Below are positions 8,875 to 18,079 of a DNA stretch of 64,000 nucleotides, piece by piece. Position numbers and translations under genes: made by a program. Positions within the stretch are counted from its first letter, which is position 1. The number at the start of each line of letters is the position of its first letter. The notes below the pieces were generated by a model. The model ran no database searches, had not been told where the DNA came from, and saw only the letters and a list, made by a program, of their open reading frames with translations. Source of the stretch: Akkermansia sp. (GTDB taxonomy: Bacteria > Verrucomicrobiota > Verrucomicrobiia > Verrucomicrobiales > Akkermansiaceae); contig JAUNQN010000001.1 in NCBI GenBank assembly GCA_030536145.1, positions 1 through 64,000 of the forward strand, written 5' to 3'.

Positions 8875-9183
8875 ATGGAACAAGACATGATGCAGCAGCT
8901 CACGGAATCCATCGGCAAGTACCTGCTTGCCGTCGTATCCCCCATCATTGCCCACCCGGAAACCGCGGAGCTCCGCGTGGCCGCCGCAGAGGACGGCCAG
9001 CTGGTGCGCTTCCGCCTGGTGCTGGAGAACGCGGACGTGGCACGCGTCATCGGCCGCAACGGCATGACCGCCTCCGCCATACGCTCCCTGGCCAAGGGCG
9101 CCGGGGAGAAACAGGGCATCAAGGTGGTGGTGCACATCCTCTCCCGGGACGAGGTGCAGGCGGAGCAGCCCGCCACCGCCTGA
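8875..9183 (+). CDS. khpA: KhpA-like KH-domain RNA-binding protein
   Basis: 102 residues, slightly longer than the usual 75-80. Residues about 12-92 fit the YlqC/KhpA (UPF0109) family: LTESIGKYLLAVVSPIIAHPE, then the KH GxxG-type loop VIGRNGMTASAIRSL, ending GIKVVVHILS. Family members bind RNA and pair with KhpB. The first ATG at 8875 is used; Met at 8887 would give a more typical length. Lies between argH and priA on the same strand. Confidence 0.85.
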   Translation: MEQDMMQQLTESIGKYLLAVVSPIIAHPETAELRVAAAEDGQLVRFRLVLENADVARVIGRNGMTASAIRSLAKGAGEKQGIKVVVHILSRDEVQAEQPATA

Positions 9184-9218
9184 TCCGCGGCACACACCAC
9201 GCCCCCCCCGCCCGCACC

Positions 9219-11471
9219 ATGCAGGAGCTGTTCTCCAGCGCACCCGCCGCCGGCACCCGCGCAGCGCGCGTGCTGATGGACGGGCTGAACGACATGGTGC
9301 TGGACTACGCCATTCCCCCCGGCATGCAGGGCGTGGTGCGCGGCAGCCGCGTGCAGGTGCCGCTGCGCAGCCGCCACACCACCGGCACGGTGCTGCAGGT
9401 GGTGGAGGACGGCCGGTGGGAGGGAGAGCTGCGCCCGCTGACCCGCCTGGTGAACGACGAGCCGGTGGTTTCCCCCGTGCTCATGGATATAGCGGAATGG
9501 GCCGCGCGCTATTACGCCGTGCCCGTGGAGCAGATGATACGCTGCATTGTGCCGGAGCCCGTGCGCCAGGAGCGGCATGAGGAAAAGACCCGCAAGGTGG
9601 TGGTGCTCACGGAGTGGCCGGATGACGAGAAGCTCAACAAGATAAACGCCCGCGCCCCCCGCCAGGCCGCCGTGCTGCGCTACCTGCACGCCGGGGATAC
9701 CAAGCGGGAACCCCTGGCAGACCTGGGCGGCAGCGCCGCCCTGCCCGCCTGCCGCTCCCTGGAAAAGCAGGGATACGTGCGCATAGAGGAGGAGACCGTG
9801 CACCGAGACCCCGCCGGAAAGGAGGAATTTGCCCTCTCCCGCCCCCTGGAGCTGAACCCGGAGCAGGCCGCCGCCCTGGCCGCCATCAACCGCGCGGTGG
9901 ACGGGCAGGACTCCCGCCCCATGCTGCTGCAGGGCGTTACCGGCTCCGGCAAGACGGAGGTGTACCTGCAGGCCGCCCGCCGCGTGATGGACCAAGGCAA
10001 GGGCGTGCTCATCCTGGTGCCGGAAATCTCACTCACCCCGCAGACCATGGCGCGGTTCAAGAGCCGCTTTGCGGACCTGCCCGGCTCCGTGGCCATCCTG
10101 CACAGCGCCATGAGCGACGGCGAGCGCTTCGACGAGTGGCACGCCATCCACCGCGGGAAGGCCCGCATCGCCATCGGCCCCCGCTCCGCCGTGTTCGCAC
10201 CCGTGCAGAACCTGGGCCTCATCATTGTGGATGAGGAGCACGACCCCTCCTACAAGCAGGAGAACAGCCCCCGCTACCACGGGCGGGATATTGCCGTGCT
10301 GCGCGCCGCCAAGGAGGGCGCCACCATCGTGCTGGGCTCCGCCACCCCCTCCCTGGAATCCCTGCAGAACACCCGCACCGGCAAATACGCCATGCTGCGC
10401 ATGGACAAGCGGGCAGACGGCCAGCGCCTGCCGCTCACCCGCGTGCTGGACATGCGCTCCGAACCCAAGGACAAGCGCTACCTGGGCATCCTCTCGGAGC
10501 GCCTGCGCATGGCCATCGACGAGCGACTGGCCAAGGCGGAGCAGGTCATCCTTCTGCTGAACCGCCGCGGGTTTGCCCGCACGCTGCAGTGCCCGGACTG
10601 CGGGTTCAAGGTGGAGTGCCCGCACTGCTCCCTGCCCATGACCTACCATGTCACGGAGAACCGGCTCATCTGCCACATGTGCGGCCACCGCGCCGTGGTG
10701 CCCCGGTGCTGCCCGGAATGCCGCTCCACCGGAATCCTGCTGGAGGGATACGGCACCCAGAAGGTGGAGGCCGTGCTGCAGCGCTGCTTCCCCCAGGCGC
10801 GCATCAAGCGCGTGGATGCCGACGTGACCGCCCGCAAGGGTGCCCTGAGCGCCATCCTGCATGATTTCCGCGCGCGCAAGACGGATATCCTGCTGGGCAC
10901 GCAGATGATATCAAAAGGCCTGGATTTCCCCGGCGTGACCCTGGTGGGCGTGCTGAACGCGGACCTGGGCCTGTGCGTACCGGACCCGCGCGCCGCAGAA
11001 CGCACCTTCCAGCTGCTCACCCAGGTGGCGGGCCGCGCCGGGCGCGGGGATATAGACGGCGAGGTGATTATCCAGACCTACTCCCCGGAGGCCGGGGCCA
11101 TCCAGTTTGCCCGCCGGCATGATACGGATGGATTTGCAGAAACGGAGCTGGCCCTGCGGGAGCAGCTGCAGTACCCGCCCTTCACCCACCTGGCCGTGCT
11201 CACCCTGCGCTCCGGGCAGGAGGAGCTGGCCCAGTTCTCCCTGGCCACCCTGCACCGCCGCCTGGCGGCCGCCCTGCCCCCCGGCGTGGAGATAACGGAG
11301 CCCATGCCCGCACCCATTGCCAAGGCGCACGGCCAGTTCCGCTTCCAGTGCACCATCAAGTCACCCTCCGCGCGCACGGTGGCGGATATCTGCTCCCGGG
11401 AGATAGCGCGCATGAACTTCGGTGAGGAAATCACCGTGGCACTGGATATAGACGCCTACTCCTTCATGTAG
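9219..11471 (+). CDS. priA: primosomal protein N' (replication restart helicase PriA)
   Basis: 750 residues. PriA loads the replicative helicase at collapsed forks. N-terminal 3'-end-binding domain (about 15-105), then helicase motifs: Walker A GVTGSGKTEVY, DEEH box VDEEHDPSYKQ, GSATPSLESL, and motif VI QVAGRAGRGD. The zinc-binding insert is complete (CPDC, CPHC, CHMC, CPEC). The ATG at 9219 lies 35 bases after khpA. It is convergent with the small gene ending at 11490. Confidence 0.95.
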   Translation: MQELFSSAPAAGTRAARVLMDGLNDMVLDYAIPPGMQGVVRGSRVQVPLRSRHTTGTVLQVVEDGRWEGELRPLTRLVNDEPVVSPVLMDIAEWAARYYAVPVEQMIRCIVPEPVRQERHEEKTRKVVVLTEWPDDEKLNKINARAPRQAAVLRYLHAGDTKREPLADLGGSAALPACRSLEKQGYVRIEEETVHRDPAGKEEFALSRPLELNPEQAAALAAINRAVDGQDSRPMLLQGVTGSGKTEVYLQAARRVMDQGKGVLILVPEISLTPQTMARFKSRFADLPGSVAILHSAMSDGERFDEWHAIHRGKARIAIGPRSAVFAPVQNLGLIIVDEEHDPSYKQENSPRYHGRDIAVLRAAKEGATIVLGSATPSLESLQNTRTGKYAMLRMDKRADGQRLPLTRVLDMRSEPKDKRYLGILSERLRMAIDERLAKAEQVILLLNRRGFARTLQCPDCGFKVECPHCSLPMTYHVTENRLICHMCGHRAVVPRCCPECRSTGILLEGYGTQKVEAVLQRCFPQARIKRVDADVTARKGALSAILHDFRARKTDILLGTQMISKGLDFPGVTLVGVLNADLGLCVPDPRAAERTFQLLTQVAGRAGRGDIDGEVIIQTYSPEAGAIQFARRHDTDGFAETELALREQLQYPPFTHLAVLTLRSGQEELAQFSLATLHRRLAAALPPGVEITEPMPAPIAKAHGQFRFQCTIKSPSARTVADICSREIARMNFGEEITVALDIDAYSFM

Positions 11472-11489
11472 GGCCGCAGCCCCGGCCGG

Positions 11490-11672
11490 TCACGTCCCCG
11501 GGTCCTCTTCCTCCCCCACCAGGCAGTCCTTCATTTCCCAGGGGGACGTTTCCTCACGGGTCCAGATTTCCTCGCGCACCACATAGCCCTCCTCGTCCAG
11601 GGCCTGCAGGTGTACCCATTGCTCGGAATCCCCAAAGACTCCGCAATTGATAACTTTCACTGAATAAGCCAT
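11490..11672 (-). CDS. small protein, short paralogue of the 94-residue protein at 20903-21187
   Basis: 60 residues starting MAYSVKVINCGVFGD. It aligns across nearly its full length with the N-terminal two thirds of the protein at 20903-21187: shared xYxxKxxNxGxFGDxExW, DEExxxVxEEIWT, WExKDxxVGE. It lacks the roughly 35 C-terminal residues of that protein and stops 18 bases short of the priA stop codon. No signal peptide or membrane segment. Family and function unknown to me. Conservation between two copies argues it is a real gene. Confidence 0.65.
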   Translation of the reverse strand: MAYSVKVINCGVFGDSEQWVHLQALDEEGYVVREEIWTREETSPWEMKDCLVGEEEDPGT

Positions 11673-11780
11673 GTTTCCCAAGGGCAGGCCAAAAACTGCC
11701 CCGTGCCTCGGATTTTACGCCCTTTTCCGCAGAAATCAAGGAAGAAACTCAGGGATGTTTCACTGTTTCACGGCAAGGTG

Positions 11781-13286
11781 TCAAGCATTGGTAAGCCCCA
11801 GCTTGTTCATGCGGTAGTTCATCATGCGGGGGGAGAGGCCCAGCTCACGCCCTGCGGCGGAGAGATTGCCGTGGTGGCGGGCCACGGCCTGGGAGACGAC
11901 ATCACGCTCGTACGCATCCAGCAGGGCGTGGAGGGACTGGCCGGCGCGGGCGCGGGGGAGCGGGGAGCCGGGCTCGTTCTGGAGGGATGGCGGCAGGTTG
12001 AAGCCGTGCACGCAGTCATCCTGCGTGGTGAGCACGGCGCGCTCCATGCAGTTTTCCAGCTCACGCACGTTGCCGGGCCACTTGTAGCTGAGCAGCATGC
12101 TCACGGCGCGCGGCCCCAGGCGGGTGATGTTCTTGCCGTACTTGGCGTTGAAGCGCTCGATGAAATGCTCCGCCAGCAGGATAATGTCGCTCTTGCGGGC
12201 GGAAAGGTCCGGCATGATGATGGGGAAGATGTTCAGGCGGTAGTACAAATCCTCGCGGAACAGGTTCTTTTCCATCAGCTCCTCCAGGTTGCGGCTGGTG
12301 GCGGCAATGAAGCGCACGTTGGCGCGCAGCTCCTTGTTGCTGCCCACGCGGGAGAAGGTGCGCTCCTGCAGGAAACGCAGCAGCTTCACCTGCGTCTGGG
12401 GGGAAAGGTCCCCTATCTCGTCCAGGAACAGCGTGCCGCCGTCCGCAGCCTCTGCCCGGCCGATGCGGCGCGCCACGGCCCCGGTGAAGGCACCCTTCTC
12501 ATGGCCGAACAGCTCGCTCTCCACCAGGTTCTCCGGCAGGGCGGCGCAGTTCAGGGCCACAAAGGGCTTGTCCTTGCGGGCGGAAAGGCTCACAATGGCG
12601 CGGGCCAGCATCTCCTTGCCCGTGCCGCTGGAGCCGCGGATGAGCACGGTGGCATCGGAAGGGGCCACCTGGCGGAGCTGGGCGTACACCTGCTGCATTT
12701 CACGGCTGGTGCCGATGAGCTCACAGGGGTTGGCCATGAGCTGGCTCTGCAGGCGCTGGTTTTCCGCCTCCAGGGCGCTGCGCTCCTCATGCAGGGAGAT
12801 ACAGGCGGCGGCGGCCTCCACGGTCAGGCGCGCAATGATTTCCAGCAGGGCCACATCCTGCTCCAGGTTGGTGGATTCCGTGACGGGGCGGTCTATGGCC
12901 AGGGTGCCGATGACCTTCTCGCCATGGATGAGGGGCACGCAGATGTAGGCCACCTGGTAGGAGTAGTTGTGGGTGCCGGTGCGGTTCAGGAAACGGGAAT
13001 CCTTCCGCAAATCCGGGATAACCACGCTCTTGCCGCTCTCCGCCACCAGGCCGGTGATACCCTCGCCCATGCGGTAGGAGCCGCGCTTCATGGCATCCTC
13101 CGCCACGCCGTGGGATGCCTCTATGGAGAGGGTGTCTCCAAAGCGGAGGGCGAAGGTGCCGCGGAGCATGCCCATGCGCTGCTCCAGGATATCTAGCACC
13201 TTGTTGAGCAGCAGCTCCTCGTTCCGCTCCTGAATCATCACGGAGCAGATTTCCTGCATCAGGGCTACTTCCAGGGAATGGGTCAT
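11781..13286 (-). CDS. NifA-like sigma-54-dependent transcriptional activator
   Basis: 501 residues. GAF sensor domain about 20-165, AAA+ domain about 190-420 with Walker [10 protein letters not shown] (218-225), the sigma-54-contacting GAFTGA loop (265-270), Walker B LFLDE (286-290), and a C-terminal Fis-type HTH (about 455-497, [20 protein letters not shown]). The start at 13286 ([10 protein letters not shown]) is used because the longer frame overlaps gltB by some 80 residues of nonsense. It follows gltB by 16 bases in one operon. Two sigma-54 promoters and paired dyads in the gltB-glnN gap make it the obvious regulator of nitrogen assimilation here. Ligand unknown; 2-oxoglutarate is a reasonable guess from NifA. 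Confidence 0.9.
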   Translation of the reverse strand: MTHSLEVALMQEICSVMIQERNEELLLNKVLDILEQRMGMLRGTFALRFGDTLSIEASHGVAEDAMKRGSYRMGEGITGLVAESGKSVVIPDLRKDSRFLNRTGTHNYSYQVAYICVPLIHGEKVIGTLAIDRPVTESTNLEQDVALLEIIARLTVEAAAACISLHEERSALEAENQRLQSQLMANPCELIGTSREMQQVYAQLRQVAPSDATVLIRGSSGTGKEMLARAIVSLSARKDKPFVALNCAALPENLVESELFGHEKGAFTGAVARRIGRAEAADGGTLFLDEIGDLSPQTQVKLLRFLQERTFSRVGSNKELRANVRFIAATSRNLEELMEKNLFREDLYYRLNIFPIIMPDLSARKSDIILLAEHFIERFNAKYGKNITRLGPRAVSMLLSYKWPGNVRELENCMERAVLTTQDDCVHGFNLPPSLQNEPGSPLPRARAGQSLHALLDAYERDVVSQAVARHHGNLSAAGRELGLSPRMMNYRMNKLGLTNA

Positions 13287-13302
13287 GGCAGCATACGGGG
13301 GG

Positions 13303-16300
13303 TTACATGCCGCGCAGGCCGGCCTGCAGGGCGTGGCGGTACTCCACGGGGAACACGCGGACAAAGCGGGGGCGGTAGTCCTGCCAGTCTGCCAGGATGC
13401 GGGCGGCCTTGTGGCTGCCGGTCTCCTGCACGTGGCGGTGCAGCAGGTCCAGGATTTCCGCCTCTGCATCACTGCCGGGCTGCACGCTCTCCAGGTCCAC
13501 GCTCTCCACGTTGCAGCGGAGGTCGAAATCCCCGCTCTCATCGTACACGTAGGCCAGGCCGCCGGTCATGCCGGCGGCAAAGTTCACGCCCGTGGAGCCC
13601 AGGATAAGCACGCGCCCCCCGGTCATGTACTCGCAGCCGTGGTCGCCTATACCCTCTGCCACCAGGGTCATGCCGCTGTTGCGGATGCCGAAGCGCTCGC
13701 CGGCCTGGCCGTTGATGAAGATCTGGCCGGAGGTGCCGCCGTAGCCGATGACGTTGCCGGCGATGACGTTTTCCTCCGCACGGAAGGCGGCATCATACGG
13801 CACGCGCACCACAATCTTGCCGCCGGAAAGGCCCTTGCCCACAAAGTCGTTCGCCTCGCCGGTAAGGCGGATGGTGACGCCGGGGGCCAGGAAGGCGCCC
13901 AGGCTCTGGCCGGCGGTTCCGCTGAGTTTCAGGGTGATGGTGTCCTCCGCCAGGCCCCGTGCGCCGTAGCGTGAGACCAGCTCGCCGGAGAGTTCCGTGC
14001 CGATGCTGCGGTCCGTGTTGGCCACGGGCAGGCTCAGGCTCTCCCGCGTGCCGTCCATCTGCAGGGAGTGCAGGATGCGGGCGCGGTCAAAGGTCTCCGG
14101 GGCGGCATGCCCGGTGTGCACCACGGGTGCGGCGGGGGTGCCGGGGGCCAGGATGGCGGAGAAATCCAGCCCGCGGGCCTTCTGCACCATGCGGGTGCGG
14201 TCCACGGTGAGCAGGTCGCTGCGGCCGCAGGCCTCCTGCAGGCTGTGCAGGCCCAGCGCGGCCAGGTGCTCCCTGGCCTGCTGCGCCACAAAGTGCAGGA
14301 AGTTCACGATGGAATCCGCCTTGCCGGAGAAGCGCTTGCGGAGCTCCGGGTCCTGGGTGGCCACGCCCATGGGGCAGGTGTTGCTGTGGCACTTGCGGAT
14401 CATGGCGCAGCCCAGGCACACCAGCAGGGTGGTGGCAAAGCCGAATTCCTCCGCACCCAGCAGGGCGGCCACCACAATATCCCGCCCGGTCTTGATCTGG
14501 CCGTCCACCTGCAGTTTCACCTTGCCGCGCATACTGTTGAGCTGCAGGGTCTGGTGGGCTTCCGCCAGGCCAATCTCCCAGGGCAGCCCGGCGTGGCGTA
14601 TGCTGGTGAGCGGGGAGGCGCCGGTGCCGCCGTCATACCCGGAGATGAGGATGACATCCGCATCTCCCTTTGCCACGCCGGCCGCCACGGTGCCCACGCC
14701 CAGCTCAGAGACGAGCTTCACGGAAATGCGGGCCTGCGGGTTGGCGTTGCGGAGGTCGAAGATGAGCTGGGCCAGGTCCTCGATGGAGTAGATGTCATGG
14801 TGCGGCGGCGGGGAGATGAGGGTGACGGAGGGCATGGAGTGGCGCACCTGGGCAATGAAGGCATCCACCTTCTTGCCGGGGAGCTGGCCGCCCTCTCCGG
14901 GCTTGGCGCCCTGGGCCATCTTGATTTGCAGCTCACGGGCGTTGCGCAGGTACTCGATGGTCACGCCGAAACGACCACTGGCCACCTGCTTGATGGCGCT
15001 GTTGAACTCCGTACCGAAACGGTCGCTGTTCTCGCCGCCCTCGCCGCAGTTGCTCATGGCACCGCAGCGATTCATGGCCTCTGCAATGGTGCGGTGGGCC
15101 TCCGGGCTCAGTGAGCCCAGGGACATGGCGCCGGAGACAAAGTGCCCCATAATGCTTTCCACGCTCTCCACCTCCTCCAGCGGCAGGGGGGCGGCGGCGG
15201 GCTTGAGCTGCAGCAGGCTGCGCAGGGTGCAGAGCTGCTGCTCCTGGCGGTCTATCAGGCTGCTGAAGCGGTTGAAGGTCGCGTAGTCCCCCTTGCCCAC
15301 GGCCTCGCGGAAGAGCTTGAGCGTCTGCGGGTTCCACAGGTGTTCCTCGCCATCCTTGCGGTAGCGGTAGGCACCGCCGTCCGGCAGGGCATCCTGGTCT
15401 GCCATGGCGGCGCGCATGCAGGCCTCCCGTGCTATGTCTGCCAGGGAGATACCGCCGATGCGGCTCACGGTGCCGGGGAAATACTCGTCCACCACCTCGC
15501 GGGAAATGCCCACGGCCTCGAACGCCTGGGCGGAGCGGTAGCTGCGCAGGGTGGAGATGCCCAGCTTGGACATAATCTTCAGCAGGCCCTTGCACACGGC
15601 CTGGATGTAGTTTCCGGCGGCGGTGGTGGGATCGCACCCGGTCTTTCCGGCACGCGCCAGGGCGGTCACGCCCTGCAGGGCCAGCCAGGGGTTCACGGCG
15701 GTGGCGCCGTAGCCCAGCAGCAGGGCCATGTGCATAATCTCTCGCACCTCACCGGACTGCACGATGAGGCCCACCTCCGGCCGCAGGCCCTTTTCCACCA
15801 GCACGCGGTTCACGGCGGCGGTGGCCAGCAGGGAGGGGATGGCCGCATGGCCGTCCGGCAGGCTGCGGTCGGAAAGCACCACAAAGCGCTTGCCGCCCTG
15901 CACCGCCTGCACCGCCCCGCTGCACAGGGTGGAGAGAGCCAGGCGCAGCGCGGTCTCCCCGCCGTCCATGGGGAAACTGCAGGTGAACACGGCGGGCTCC
16001 CCGCCGAAGTGCTCCAGGCGCTGCAGCTCGTCATCCGTCAGGATGGGGCGGCGCAGCTTGATTAGGCGGGCGTGCTCCGGGGTTTCCTCCAGGATATTGC
16101 CCTTGTTGCCGATGTAGGTCATGAGGCTCATGACCAGCTCCTCGCGGATGGGGTCGATAGGCGGGTTGGTGACCTGGGCGAACTGCTGCTTGAAGTAGTG
16201 GAAGAGCAGCTGGGGCTTGGCGGAGAGCACGGCCAGGGGTATATCATGCCCCATGGAGCCGATGGGTTCCTTGCCCTCTGTGGCCATGGGCTGCAGGATG

Positions 16301-17703
16301 AGGTCCAGGTCCTCCCGCGTGTAGCCGAAGGAGAGCTGGCGGCGCAGAAGGTTGGCACCCGGCTCTGCGGCGGTCACCTCCGTGAACAGGCCGTGCACGG
16401 AAAGGCGGTTCTCCTCCACCCAGCGGCGGTAGGGAGCGCGGCGCGCCAGGCGGGTCTTGATTTCGCCGTCCAGCTGCAGGCGGTGGTTCTGCAAGTCCAG
16501 CAGCAGCATCTCGCCCGGCTTCAGGCGCCCCTTGCGCAGCACGTTGTCCGCCGCCACGTCCAGCACGCCCGTCTCGCTGGCCAGCACAAACATGCCGTCC
16601 TTGCACAGGGTGTAGCGGGCGGGGCGCAGGCCGTTGCGGTCCAGCATGGCACCGGCGTTGATTCCGTCGCTGAACACCACGGCGGAGGGGCCGTCCCACG
16701 GCTCCATGAGCGCGGAGTGGTACTCGAAGAAGGCGCGCACGTCCCGCCCCATGTGGTAGTTGGTACCCCAGGCCTGCGGCAGGAGCATCATCATGGCGTG
16801 GTCCAGGGAGCGGCCGCCGGCCACCAGCAGCTCCAGCATGCGGTCCAGGCAGGCGGAATCGCTCTGCCCAGGCTCTATCAGCGGCAGGATTTTCTGCAGC
16901 TCGTCGCCAAAGACCTCGCTCTGCAGCAGCTTCTCCCTGGCGGCCAGGGCCTGCATGTTGCCTTTCAGGGTGTTGATTTCACCGTTGTGCGCCACGTAGC
17001 GGAAGGGGTGGGCCAGGTGCCAGGCGGGGAAGGTGTTGGTGCTGTACCGCTGGTGCACCAGCGCCACGGGAGAGGTGAAGCGCGGGTCCGTGAGGTCCGT
17101 GTAGAACAGCGGCAGCTGCGGGGCCAGCAGCAGGCCCTTGTACACCACCGTACGCGCGGAAAGGGAGCAGATGTACAGGTCCGCCCCGCTCTTCTCTATG
17201 CGGCGGCGCAGGATGTACAGGCGGCGCTCCAGCTCCGCCGTGCCGGAAAGCCCGCTGCCGTCCACAAACACCTGGCGGATGCGCGGTGCGGTGCTGCGTG
17301 CCGTGCGGCCTATGTATTCCGGCTGCACGGGCACCTCTCTCCAGCCGATGACGGGGCAGCCCTCCTCTGCGGCCAGCTGCTCCACCACCTGCTCCTGCCC
17401 CACGCCGCCGAACACCATGCCCACGCCGTAGCGCCCCGCCTCCGGCAGCTCCAGCCCGCTCTCCGCGCGGAAGAACGCATCCGGCAGGAACACCAGGATT
17501 CCCGCTCCGTCGCCCGTCTCAGGGTCGCTGCCGGCGGCGCCGCGGTGCATCAGGCGCCGCAGTACCGCCAGGCCCTGCTCCACTATCCCGTGGCTGGCTA
17601 TGCCGCGGATATTGGCCACCATGCCCACGCCGCAGGCATCATGCTCCTGCTCCGGGCGGTACAGGCCCGCGGCCTCCTGCTGAAAAATCTGTCTCTGTTC
17701 CAT
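13303..17703 (-). CDS. gltB: glutamate synthase large (alpha) subunit
   Basis: 1,466 residues, usual length. Transfers the glutamine amide to 2-oxoglutarate, giving two glutamates. A propeptide of 23 residues precedes the amidotransferase nucleophile Cys24 ([10 protein letters not shown]). Central and FMN domains follow, with [37 protein letters not shown] and the 3Fe-4S cysteines Cys1099, Cys1105 and Cys1110 ([13 protein letters not shown]). The C-terminal beta-helix has [20 protein letters not shown]. No gltD-type small subunit is adjacent, so the electron partner is encoded elsewhere. Transcribed from a minus-strand sigma-54 promoter and followed by the NifA-like gene. Confidence 0.97.
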   Translation of the reverse strand: MEQRQIFQQEAAGLYRPEQEHDACGVGMVANIRGIASHGIVEQGLAVLRRLMHRGAAGSDPETGDGAGILVFLPDAFFRAESGLELPEAGRYGVGMVFGGVGQEQVVEQLAAEEGCPVIGWREVPVQPEYIGRTARSTAPRIRQVFVDGSGLSGTAELERRLYILRRRIEKSGADLYICSLSARTVVYKGLLLAPQLPLFYTDLTDPRFTSPVALVHQRYSTNTFPAWHLAHPFRYVAHNGEINTLKGNMQALAAREKLLQSEVFGDELQKILPLIEPGQSDSACLDRMLELLVAGGRSLDHAMMMLLPQAWGTNYHMGRDVRAFFEYHSALMEPWDGPSAVVFSDGINAGAMLDRNGLRPARYTLCKDGMFVLASETGVLDVAADNVLRKGRLKPGEMLLLDLQNHRLQLDGEIKTRLARRAPYRRWVEENRLSVHGLFTEVTAAEPGANLLRRQLSFGYTREDLDLILQPMATEGKEPIGSMGHDIPLAVLSAKPQLLFHYFKQQFAQVTNPPIDPIREELVMSLMTYIGNKGNILEETPEHARLIKLRRPILTDDELQRLEHFGGEPAVFTCSFPMDGGETALRLALSTLCSGAVQAVQGGKRFVVLSDRSLPDGHAAIPSLLATAAVNRVLVEKGLRPEVGLIVQSGEVREIMHMALLLGYGATAVNPWLALQGVTALARAGKTGCDPTTAAGNYIQAVCKGLLKIMSKLGISTLRSYRSAQAFEAVGISREVVDEYFPGTVSRIGGISLADIAREACMRAAMADQDALPDGGAYRYRKDGEEHLWNPQTLKLFREAVGKGDYATFNRFSSLIDRQEQQLCTLRSLLQLKPAAAPLPLEEVESVESIMGHFVSGAMSLGSLSPEAHRTIAEAMNRCGAMSNCGEGGENSDRFGTEFNSAIKQVASGRFGVTIEYLRNARELQIKMAQGAKPGEGGQLPGKKVDAFIAQVRHSMPSVTLISPPPHHDIYSIEDLAQLIFDLRNANPQARISVKLVSELGVGTVAAGVAKGDADVILISGYDGGTGASPLTSIRHAGLPWEIGLAEAHQTLQLNSMRGKVKLQVDGQIKTGRDIVVAALLGAEEFGFATTLLVCLGCAMIRKCHSNTCPMGVATQDPELRKRFSGKADSIVNFLHFVAQQAREHLAALGLHSLQEACGRSDLLTVDRTRMVQKARGLDFSAILAPGTPAAPVVHTGHAAPETFDRARILHSLQMDGTRESLSLPVANTDRSIGTELSGELVSRYGARGLAEDTITLKLSGTAGQSLGAFLAPGVTIRLTGEANDFVGKGLSGGKIVVRVPYDAAFRAEENVIAGNVIGYGGTSGQIFINGQAGERFGIRNSGMTLVAEGIGDHGCEYMTGGRVLILGSTGVNFAAGMTGGLAYVYDESGDFDLRCNVESVDLESVQPGSDAEAEILDLLHRHVQETGSHKAARILADWQDYRPRFVRVFPVEYRHALQAGLRGM

Positions 17704-17747
17704 TGCTGTATGTAAAAAGGGGTGAATTTGTTTCCGCTCCCTTTACT

Positions 17748-17763
17748 TGCAAATATCATGCCA
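17748..17763 (-). promoter_or_regulatory. sigma-54 promoter of gltB
   Basis: On the minus strand TGGCAT-N5-TTGCA, one mismatch from the -24/-12 consensus. The start codon is 45 bases downstream. Confidence 0.85.
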
Positions 17764-17850
17764 ATTACCAAATATACCCGTAAACAAGCCCATATTACCC
17801 AATTTCACGACCATCCGATTACAAATCGGGCGGTCTTACCCCTCCCCCTG

Positions 17851-17867
17851 TTTACATTTTATGTAAA
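17851..17867. promoter_or_regulatory. enhancer-type dyad 1
   Basis: TTTACATTTTATGTAAA, a perfect 7-3-7 inverted repeat. Candidate binding site for the NifA-like protein encoded downstream of gltB. Confidence 0.75.
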
Positions 17868-17880
17868 GCTACATCACCGC

Positions 17881-17897
17881 TTTACATATTATGTAAA
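17881..17897. promoter_or_regulatory. enhancer-type dyad 2
   Basis: TTTACATATTATGTAAA, a perfect 7-3-7 inverted repeat whose centre is exactly 30 bases from dyad 1, so both would face the same side of the helix. A half-site TTTACAT follows at 17899. Confidence 0.75.
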
Positions 17898-17998
17898 CTT
17901 TACATTTTGTCACCACCCCTACCGTGGCAGGCACGGCAAAAAAATGTTTTCCTGATATTTCAAGGCATTTTGCCAGTTTGAAACGCATTTTGCAAAAA

Positions 17999-18016
17999 GT
18001 TGGCACGGTACTTGCA
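17999..18016 (+). promoter_or_regulatory. sigma-54 promoter of glnN
   Basis: TTGGCACGGTACTTGCA: TGGCAC-N5-TTGCA matches the -24/-12 consensus fully. The ATG at 18080 is about 53 bases beyond the expected start of transcription. Confidence 0.9.
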
Positions 18017-18079
18017 AAAACAGAAAGCGGGGCGCACAGCCCCCAATCATACAAGACATTTTCACACCATCCACACACC

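Larger units (their letters stand above)
17704..18079. promoter_or_regulatory. divergent nitrogen-regulatory region between gltB and glnN
   Basis: This 376-base gap holds no gene. It contains one sigma-54 promoter for each direction and, between them, two perfect TTTACAT-N3-ATGTAAA dyads plus a degenerate third. The dyads sit about 90-150 bases upstream of both promoters, the usual distance for NifA/NtrC-class enhancer sites. A repeated GCATTTTGC element (about 17965 and 17985) lies just upstream of the glnN promoter. The region is visibly AT-richer than the flanking genes. Confidence 0.85.

Noticed and set aside
16072-17715. 547-residue open frame antisense to gltB
   Set aside because: Mirror of a strongly biased conserved gene; low-complexity His/Gln/Gly product.
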